A stretch of DNA of 64,000 nucleotides from Saccharibacter floricola DSM 15669 (GTDB lineage: Bacteria > Pseudomonadota > Alphaproteobacteria > Acetobacterales > Acetobacteraceae), in contig NZ_KB899340.1 of the NCBI RefSeq assembly GCF_000378165.1, positions 48,914 through 112,913 on the forward strand, in the 5' to 3' direction. The position numbers and the translations under genes were made by a program. Of the stretch, positions 56,082-64,000 are shown in pieces (within the stretch, counting starts at the first letter, position 1; the number at the start of each line of letters is the position of its first letter). The notes beneath the pieces are model-generated. The model did no database searches, was not told the origin of the DNA, and saw only the letters and a program-made list of their open reading frames with translations.

Positions 56082-56280
56082 CCGTCTAAAACGGCTTCAA
56101 TTCCTCGCCTCCGAACACGCACAAACGATATCTTCCTCATCCCATACTCTCATCTATTATGTGAAAAGATATTGGTGCATGGCTTTCACTATTCTAAGTG
56201 CGCTTATTAAATTAATCTTTTTCCTCTATCATGCCCAATAACACCACATGCCGTGACCTTTTTGTGATGGAACCTCTCTC

Positions 56281-56655
56281 ATGACCGTACGTTACGCTTT
56301 CCCTGCTTTTTTATCGGCCTGCTTCCTCCTTGTATCCTGTGGGGATAATGCACCCAACAAACATGAGGTTGAGCAATTCCTGAAAGAGCGCACCTCCCAT
56401 AATTCCTTGAAAGTCCAAGGCCTCCTAACCGACATTTTTGGCGATAAAAATGCGATTGATAAAAAGCGCCAAGACATTACCGATGAGGTCAATAAAAGCC
56501 TTCATGTTGACAGCGTGTCCTGCTCTCCTGTGCAGGGCTTTAAAGCGGTCTATGACTGCACCGTCCACGCCCTGATCCATGATGACCCCATGACAGAGAG
56601 TTTCCGTTTCGTTCGCCATGATGATGGCTCTCTCACCGGGAAAGAAAGTGATTAG
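56281..56655 (+). CDS. Small lipoprotein of unknown function
   Basis: The 124-residue protein has a lipoprotein signal with lipobox L-V-S-C (Cys20). The mature part is charged, with an acidic/lysine-rich helix and a C-terminal half holding two further cysteines ('VSCSPVQGFKAVYDCTVHA') that could form a disulfide in the periplasm. The pattern resembles small DUF-type lipoproteins, but I do not recognise the family. It is convergent with the porin gene, 15 bases apart. Confidence 0.75.
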   Translation: MTVRYAFPAFLSACFLLVSCGDNAPNKHEVEQFLKERTSHNSLKVQGLLTDIFGDKNAIDKKRQDITDEVNKSLHVDSVSCSPVQGFKAVYDCTVHALIHDDPMTESFRFVRHDDGSLTGKESD

Positions 56656-56670
56656 GAGCTGGCCGCTGCG

Positions 56671-58308
56671 TTAAAAACGGAACACAAGGTCTGAAATCAT
56701 AAACGTACCGTTCTTCGCCCCTGCACGACGCACGCCCTTACTCATCACCACAGCTCCGCCATTAACCTGATAGGTTAGATGCTGAGTGATTTGGTACCGC
56801 ATACTCAGTTGCGGAATAAAACCAACATAGCGCCCTGCTTTGTGGAGAGATGAACTGTTGAAGAACGTATAACGACTGCCATTGCCATAGAGCCCATCGC
56901 CCAGACGTTGCCGCCACATAAAGGGAAGTTTGAACTGGAAGTTTAACCGTGGCAGCGGCGTCGCGCTCAACAACGGCCCAATGCTCATGAGGTTCGCCCG
57001 CACCAACGTGCGAGACGTATCAAACGTGCCATTACGCGGGGAAAAAGGCGCAACAAACCCCGTTACTTCACCATGTTGCTGCAAAGCACGACCGCCGGAG
57101 TAAATTTCCGCCTGCATCCCAATAAAGGGATGAAAAAAAGAAGAGGAATGACGCCACCCCACCACCGCACGCCCTGCATACGCGCTAATAGGCCGGTTCC
57201 CCCCCGCTTTTGCCGCATAAAAACGACCTGTCTGATACACCGCACTCAGGTTATACTCAAAAGCGGGTGCAGACCCATACCAACGGAAACCGATATTTTG
57301 CCGTGTTTGCGTGCCAGACGCATCCCCCGTGCGCTGCATCAGACGGGCCTGTGCGCCTTGAAAACGAAACCCCATCCAAAACAGATCCAGAAAAGAATGC
57401 ACCTGCTGATGACCAATGTTAAAAAGTGGCAAAGCAGATGTAACATCCACCCCATACAAACGGGTGGAACGATCAAACCCACCGCCCATAATCGTGTCAT
57501 GCGTGACTTGTGTTTGCACAAAATCGTACGCATCCACACGAATAGACTTCCAGAGCGCATAGCCCCGCACCCCATTCCATGTGAGAGGCACGTTAGGCGT
57601 TTCCCCTTGATAGAGCAGCCATGAGGGAGCATCCAAAAACTGTTGCCGCCCAACCATCAACCCCATATGCGCCCCGATGACCGTCCCTTTCACCTCAGCA
57701 AAAAGCTGCTGCACCCCCAACCGACGGCGCCATGTCGCGCTATAGCCATAGTACCGTGAGCCCGCTGCTGTACCGTTATTGAGTTGACCAAAAACACGCA
57801 CATGCTGGCCCAGATGCAGGTCAGCGCCCAAAAAATTCCGCGTTGTGAAACGGCTCGCCCCTTGATGACCGACCGTACCAAGCCGTGGTTGAGCCTCATA
57901 CCAATAGCGCGCGCGTGATTCACCCGACAAAGAAAGCCAGATCGTGCGCGCCTCATTGAGGGCGATAAATTTAAGAGGATCCAAAAAGTCACGTCGCCGC
58001 GCCGGGTTCCGCAACGCACTCCAATCTTCAGCCCAAGGCGCAACACCATACATTCCAACAGGGCCAAACCCTGCGAATTCACCATTGCCGTAATTAAAAC
58101 GCCCCCAATCCCCTTGATGGCGCCGTGTCTCCTTGCCATGAGGCGCCCCAACCCGACGTGGCTGGCCGATCACACCCGCCAGCGGATATGTTTCAACCGC
58201 TGGTGGGGCATGAGGAGCATCAGCAGACGCATTATGGAAGCTCCCCAGACCAAGAAGCACCATCAATCCTAGCTGACGCAGGGTGGGGTAACGGTGCTTT
58301 CCTGCCAC
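56671..58308 (-). CDS. Alginate-export-type outer-membrane porin
   Basis: This 545-residue outer-membrane beta-barrel resembles the alginate-export (AlgE) porin family. A signal peptide (to about residue 29) is followed by a basic segment with aromatic pairs, and 'ARTIWLSLSGESRARYWYEAQ' (family opening strand) leads into the barrel. The conserved 'NLSAVYQTGRF' strands and a C-terminal 'FMISDLVFRF' ending in Phe are visible. In acetic acid bacteria such proteins are often unlinked to alginate genes, so it may be a general anion or sugar channel. It is divergent from TonB receptor 3 across an AT-rich operator region. Confidence 0.78.
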   Translation of the reverse strand: MAGKHRYPTLRQLGLMVLLGLGSFHNASADAPHAPPAVETYPLAGVIGQPRRVGAPHGKETRRHQGDWGRFNYGNGEFAGFGPVGMYGVAPWAEDWSALRNPARRRDFLDPLKFIALNEARTIWLSLSGESRARYWYEAQPRLGTVGHQGASRFTTRNFLGADLHLGQHVRVFGQLNNGTAAGSRYYGYSATWRRRLGVQQLFAEVKGTVIGAHMGLMVGRQQFLDAPSWLLYQGETPNVPLTWNGVRGYALWKSIRVDAYDFVQTQVTHDTIMGGGFDRSTRLYGVDVTSALPLFNIGHQQVHSFLDLFWMGFRFQGAQARLMQRTGDASGTQTRQNIGFRWYGSAPAFEYNLSAVYQTGRFYAAKAGGNRPISAYAGRAVVGWRHSSSFFHPFIGMQAEIYSGGRALQQHGEVTGFVAPFSPRNGTFDTSRTLVRANLMSIGPLLSATPLPRLNFQFKLPFMWRQRLGDGLYGNGSRYTFFNSSSLHKAGRYVGFIPQLSMRYQITQHLTYQVNGGAVVMSKGVRRAGAKNGTFMISDLVFRF

Positions 58309-58356
58309 GCAGCCTCCTTTAACGCCAATATGACAAAATAAATTGTTAAATTGTTC

Positions 58357-58373
58357 AATTTACAATGTAAATT
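58357..58373. promoter_or_regulatory. Palindrome in the divergent promoter region
   Basis: AATTTACA-A-TGTAAATT is a perfect 8+1+8 palindrome. It lies in an AT-rich region with overlapping repeats (AAATTG-TT-CAATTT just upstream) between the AlgE-like porin and TonB receptor 3. A shared operator is possible, but the factor is unknown. Confidence 0.6.
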
Positions 58374-58598
58374 AGTTAATTTGTAAATTTCCTATTTTAT
58401 CAACCACTATTGAGAGACTGTGCTTTTTCCACCACAGTGCCTTTCCGAAATGACCTCTGCAGCACAGCTCAGGCCTTTCCTAAAAAGAAACATATTTATT
58501 TTACGTCAGTAATCAGCCACTTCCTTCCTCTTCATTGGGCTCATTAACGATAGCGGTCTGTCCGATAGACAGCCTTAACGAGGGAGAAAGCGCTCACT

Positions 58599-60851
58599 AT
58601 GAGAGATGGTGTGATCACAGGTCGGTGTTCTGCAACAAAATGGGCTATGACCATTTCTGGAGCAACCTATCTCTTCACCTCCACAGCCCTCGCGTCACCT
58701 CCACAGCACCGCACCGGGACGCATCACCCCGCCCATCATCATCGCCCCGTCATCACTGCGAAGCCTGAAACAATTCGTGTCGGTGGGTCTCACCTACAAC
58801 GCCTTCGTGCCACCGCAGGCACCGTCAATGTCATGAGCGCCAAGAAGCTGCGTGAGCTCAACATCACCAGCCCCAAAGATATTGCCGCCTATACCCCCGG
58901 CCTCACCGCTGTAAACGCTACATCTGGCAGCACACCGCTCTTCTCCATTCGTGGGATTGGGCTGGATGATTTTACCGGGAACAATATGGGCGGTATTGGC
59001 ATTTACCAAGATGGTGTCTTTGCGCCCTATCCTGTTTTTTACACAGGCCAAATGTTCGATACCCAAACCGTCAGTGTGGAAAAAGGCCCCCAAGGCTTTG
59101 ATTATGGCCGCAGCAGCACGGGGGGCAATATCAGCGTTGAATCCACACGCCCGGGCCATCATTTCGGTGGGTATCTTGATTGGGGCTATAGCAGCTACGG
59201 CACCAATACCGCCCGCGCTGCTGTTGATGTGCCCATTAGCAAGACGATCTTTAACCGCACCGCCTTTAGCTACATCAATGGTGGTGGGTGGCAGCGTGAT
59301 ATTCACACTGGTCGCCATTATGGCTCTCAAGACCAGCTCGGTTTGCGGAACCTCACACAATTCCTCATTGATGATCGCTCATCCCTCCTGCTGAACATCC
59401 ATTACACGCGTGACCGTGGCACACCGCAATCTCCTCAAGATACAGACGGTGACGCGCTCAATAATCGTCCTAACCGCACGATCAGTGTGGGGTCTAACGC
59501 CCGGTATCATGACGTGAATGTGGGTGGAGACCGTGCCAGCCGTGATGAAAATGGCGGGGGTGTGTCCATCAACTATACGCATCGTTTTGATGTTGGGACG
59601 TTCACCTCCACAACAGGTTTTGATGCGTTCCGCCGCAATGATTACGATAATTACGATGGTGAATCACTCAGCATTGGGGATTATCACTGGAATGATACCT
59701 CACTTGCACAGTCCCACGACATGCATTTCCGCACGACCTTTGCCAAGCGCGTGCGTTTAAGCGTTGGGGTGTATGAATCTTACGACAAAATCAATGGCGC
59801 CTATACCGGTCTGCGCTCAGACCTTCTGGGGATCCCTAACGGGAATCTAACCAACCATTTTGTGCAACAAAACATCTCCACGGGTGTGTATCTTAACACC
59901 GTTACGAAGATTGTCCGTGGGCTCGATTTCATCGCTTCTGGTCGCTATTCCTACGATGATCGCGGCTATCATGGCGGCACGATTGACCAAGGGGGCGCTT
60001 TCACCCATGCAGGTGGAGCGATTTCCTCCCTCGACGACCATCATCGCTATAGCCGCCTGACCGGGCGTGTTGGGCTCCGCTATACCATTGCCCCCGGCAC
60101 CCTCATCTATGGCACCATCTCCAACGGCTATAAGGCGGGCTCTTACTTTGCAGGGGCGGTCTCTGCGGCTTCAGCCCAAAGCTATGTGCGCCCTGAAAAT
60201 ATGGTGGCGTATGAAATCGGTGCGAAAACAAGCCTGCTGAACAACAAGCTCCAGCTAGAAGGCTCCTTGTTTGATTATGAATACCATAATCGGCAAACGC
60301 TTTTTGTCGCTGAAATGCCCAAGACCACGTCTCTCACGCTCGGCTCTCTGCCGCGTGCCCGCACCCGTGGTGGGGAACTCTCGGGCACGTTCCATAACCT
60401 GATCCCTAATCTCGACCTCAACAGCTCCTTTGCGTATTTGGACGCTAAAGCCACTCGAGGAACAAGCAGTATTAACGGCCTACCTCTTCTGAGTAATGTT
60501 GGCCGGAATTCTGCCCTGCCCTTCGCCCCGCGCTTTTCTTGGAGCGCTGTTGCGCGCTACGCCATCAACCTCCCCAGCGATTATCGGATGACCTTACAGG
60601 CCAGCTACAGCTGGAAAGATAATATGCTGCTAGAACTTGGCGACCCGAACGGGAAAAGCAGCAAGATCAGCTCCATGGGTCTTCGGATGGAAGTCGGCCC
60701 CAAAAGTGGGAAATGGGTGGCCGCGGTATATGTTGATAACCTCCTCAACCGCCACGGCAATAGCTACTCTTACACCGGGAACGATAATAGCCGCGTGCAA
60801 TATATCCAGACCCCACGGTGGATCGGGGGGAATATCCGGTATAATTTTTAA
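58599..60851 (+). CDS. TonB-dependent outer-membrane receptor 3
   Basis: The 750-residue protein has a signal-like N-terminus followed by a His/Pro-rich stretch (about residues 36-52) that resembles receptor 1. The plug has 'KPETIRVGGSHLQRLRA' and 'FSIRGIGLDDFTGNNMGG', and the barrel closes with 'WIGGNIRYNF'. The family position of the plug motif 'SVEKGPQGFDYGRSSTGGNIS' is typical. Ligand unknown. GAGGGAGAAAG precedes ATG 58599 at moderate distance; an internal ATG (MTISGATYLF) would give a shorter signal peptide. It is divergent from the AlgE-like porin. Confidence 0.9.
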   Translation: MRDGVITGRCSATKWAMTISGATYLFTSTALASPPQHRTGTHHPAHHHRPVITAKPETIRVGGSHLQRLRATAGTVNVMSAKKLRELNITSPKDIAAYTPGLTAVNATSGSTPLFSIRGIGLDDFTGNNMGGIGIYQDGVFAPYPVFYTGQMFDTQTVSVEKGPQGFDYGRSSTGGNISVESTRPGHHFGGYLDWGYSSYGTNTARAAVDVPISKTIFNRTAFSYINGGGWQRDIHTGRHYGSQDQLGLRNLTQFLIDDRSSLLLNIHYTRDRGTPQSPQDTDGDALNNRPNRTISVGSNARYHDVNVGGDRASRDENGGGVSINYTHRFDVGTFTSTTGFDAFRRNDYDNYDGESLSIGDYHWNDTSLAQSHDMHFRTTFAKRVRLSVGVYESYDKINGAYTGLRSDLLGIPNGNLTNHFVQQNISTGVYLNTVTKIVRGLDFIASGRYSYDDRGYHGGTIDQGGAFTHAGGAISSLDDHHRYSRLTGRVGLRYTIAPGTLIYGTISNGYKAGSYFAGAVSAASAQSYVRPENMVAYEIGAKTSLLNNKLQLEGSLFDYEYHNRQTLFVAEMPKTTSLTLGSLPRARTRGGELSGTFHNLIPNLDLNSSFAYLDAKATRGTSSINGLPLLSNVGRNSALPFAPRFSWSAVARYAINLPSDYRMTLQASYSWKDNMLLELGDPNGKSSKISSMGLRMEVGPKSGKWVAAVYVDNLLNRHGNSYSYTGNDNSRVQYIQTPRWIGGNIRYNF

Positions 60852-61084
60852 AAAAGACCTCCTTTATCCTGTATAAAAGGAGAGACCCATCAATGGGAGA
60901 AAACTCCCAACGAGCAAAGAAATCTCTTCTTATTGTTACGATTTAGCGCATAACAGACATGTCTTACACATTGTCGATTTTTGGATTACGATGGCCAGCG
61001 TCAACGCGCTGCTTCATCCGTTGAAGGGCGCACGCAGGTACCTATCACGCGATGGGGCCTATAACGGTAGTAAGGAGGTAGCCC

Positions 61085-61837
61085 ATGGCTGTCACTAAGC
61101 TGGTTCTAGTTCGCCACGGCGAAAGTGAATGGAACAACGAAAACCGCTTTACCGGTTGGTATGATGCCGAGCTGTCTGAAAAAGGCCGCGGTGAAGCGAA
61201 AGCTGCCGGTGAGTTGCTGAAGAAAGAGGGCTACACCTTCGACTTCGCTTACACATCAGTCCTGAAACGGGCGATCCATACGCTTTGGAACATTCTTGAT
61301 CAAGTTGATCGTCCATGGCTGCCCGTTGAGAAATCATGGCGTCTGAATGAGCGTCATTATGGGGCGCTGCAAGGCCTGAACAAATCTGAAACCGCTGCAA
61401 AATACGGTGAAGATCAGGTTAAGCAATGGCGCCGTGGCTTTGAGGTCACCCCTCCTGCATTGGATCGTGATGACCCACGCTTCCCAGGGCATGACCCACG
61501 TTATGCGAACCTGACAGCTGAGCAGCTTCCTACAACAGAAAGCTTGGCTCTGACCATTAAGCGCGTCGTCCCTTACTGGGAAGAGACCATTCTGCCACGC
61601 CTCAAAAAAGGCGAGAAGGTCATCATCGCCGCTCACGGGAACTCCCTACGCGCTTTGGTGAAGCATATTGACGGCATCAGCGATGATGACATCATCGGCC
61701 TGAACATCCCAACGGGTGCGCCGCTGGTTTATGAATTCGACGAGAACTTCAAACCGGTGAAGCACTACTATCTGGGCAATGCTGAAGAAATCGCAGCACG
61801 CGCAGCCGCTGTGGCTAATCAGGGTAAAGGCAAATAA
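61085..61837 (+). CDS. gpmA: 2,3-bisphosphoglycerate-dependent phosphoglycerate mutase
   Basis: GpmA interconverts 3- and 2-phosphoglycerate in glycolysis. The 250-residue protein has the phosphohistidine motif RHGESEWN (10-17, His11) and the second histidine in '[10 protein letters not shown]'; '[14 protein letters not shown]' holds the catalytic glutamate. An AAGGAGGT ribosome binding site sits just before the ATG, the strongest in the window, consistent with high expression. A terminator follows. Confidence 0.97.
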   Translation: MAVTKLVLVRHGESEWNNENRFTGWYDAELSEKGRGEAKAAGELLKKEGYTFDFAYTSVLKRAIHTLWNILDQVDRPWLPVEKSWRLNERHYGALQGLNKSETAAKYGEDQVKQWRRGFEVTPPALDRDDPRFPGHDPRYANLTAEQLPTTESLALTIKRVVPYWEETILPRLKKGEKVIIAAHGNSLRALVKHIDGISDDDIIGLNIPTGAPLVYEFDENFKPVKHYYLGNAEEIAARAAAVANQGKGK

Positions 61838-61872
61838 GCCTTTCTGATCCGTCGATGCGATCGCGGAAGAAG

Positions 61873-61903
61873 GCCGGGAGGGTACCCCCTCTCGGCTTTT
61901 TTT
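61873..61903 (+). terminator. Rho-independent terminator after gpmA
   Basis: GCCGGGAGGG (61873-61882) pairs with CCCTCTCGGC (61887-61896; one G-U) and is followed by seven T. Confidence 0.9.
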
Positions 61904-62117
61904 ATGGAATGCAGCTACAGTTAAGTAAATTTATTTTTACGATTTAAATAGAACCTCATGAGTTCTATTATAGCGTATTCGCAACAACCCTCGATCAATA
62001 GTTAAATTTTTATAGAAGCACTCTTAAATTCTATTGCTCTTTATACCTCTCTAAGAATAGGTGATTTCTAAATCGTAAAGTTTGCACAACCATTATGAAA
62101 TAACTAGGCCTCACATC

Positions 62118-64000
<1,883 letters not shown>

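Noticed and set aside
61938..62077. TACGATTTA and TAAATCGTA as a 9-bp inverted repeat before the autotransporter
   Set aside because: The arms are 120 bases apart in AT-rich DNA, so chance is likely.

Overview
The window reads as chromosome of an acetic acid bacterium (Acetobacteraceae, Alphaproteobacteria). This rests on an OprB-type sugar porin, an eight-histidine fatty acid hydroxylase of the kind that makes 2-hydroxy fatty acids, ETF/ETF-QO, alphaproteobacterial-type AccD, FolC and DnaB, and a G+C content of roughly 50-55 % judged by eye. Genus is not resolved. The window cuts a gene at each end: a lipoprotein on the left and an autotransporter on the right.

Layout. 1-4.4 kb: lipoprotein, then dnaK and dnaJ. 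4.9-8.8 kb: an export/redox operon of OprB porin, secreted beta-propeller and Tat-exported DyP peroxidase. 9-16 kb: housekeeping genes (dapB, metK, trmB, ETF-QO, etfBA, tRNA-Pro) and a small secreted glycine-zipper protein. 16.2-20.7 kb: asd-hemH, a PhzF-like protein, and a 2OG-Fe oxygenase with a LysE exporter. 20.8-26.8 kb: sucA without sucB beside it, a decayed low-G+C island with an IS5-type transposase remnant, then trpBA. 27-36.3 kb: a capsule locus with KpsC-, KpsS-, KpsE- and KpsD-like proteins, two glycosyltransferases and an LTA-synthase-like phosphotransferase; kpsM and kpsT are not here. 36.5-40.5 kb: fatty acid hydroxylase, copper ATPase with a MerR-type promoter, cueR and a SHOCT protein. 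41.3-44.9 kb: an aromatic-keto-acid module (aromatic aminotransferase, indolepyruvate-type decarboxylase, divergent Lrp/AsnC regulator) with phased operators. 45-49 kb: accD-folC-dnaB. 49.7-60.9 kb: three TonB-dependent receptors, an alginate-export-type porin, a TM2 protein, a DMT exporter, a lipoprotein and an Hsp70 (HscC-like) remnant. 61-64 kb: gpmA and an autotransporter that ends in a CAGAAC hexanucleotide repeat.

The alphaproteobacterial trpBA-accD-folC neighbourhood appears to be split here. trpBA and accD-folC keep the same orientation but lie 18 kb apart, with the capsule, copper and keto-acid genes between them. That stretch and the envelope-rich 49.7-61 kb stretch look like the accessory parts of the window. 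I found no CRISPR array, complete insertion sequence, prophage or rRNA. The most unusual items are the phased operator array of the Lrp/decarboxylase pair, the porin/propeller/DyP operon, the Gln-Asn repeat in the autotransporter, and the two gene graveyards (IS5 and Hsp70 remnants).
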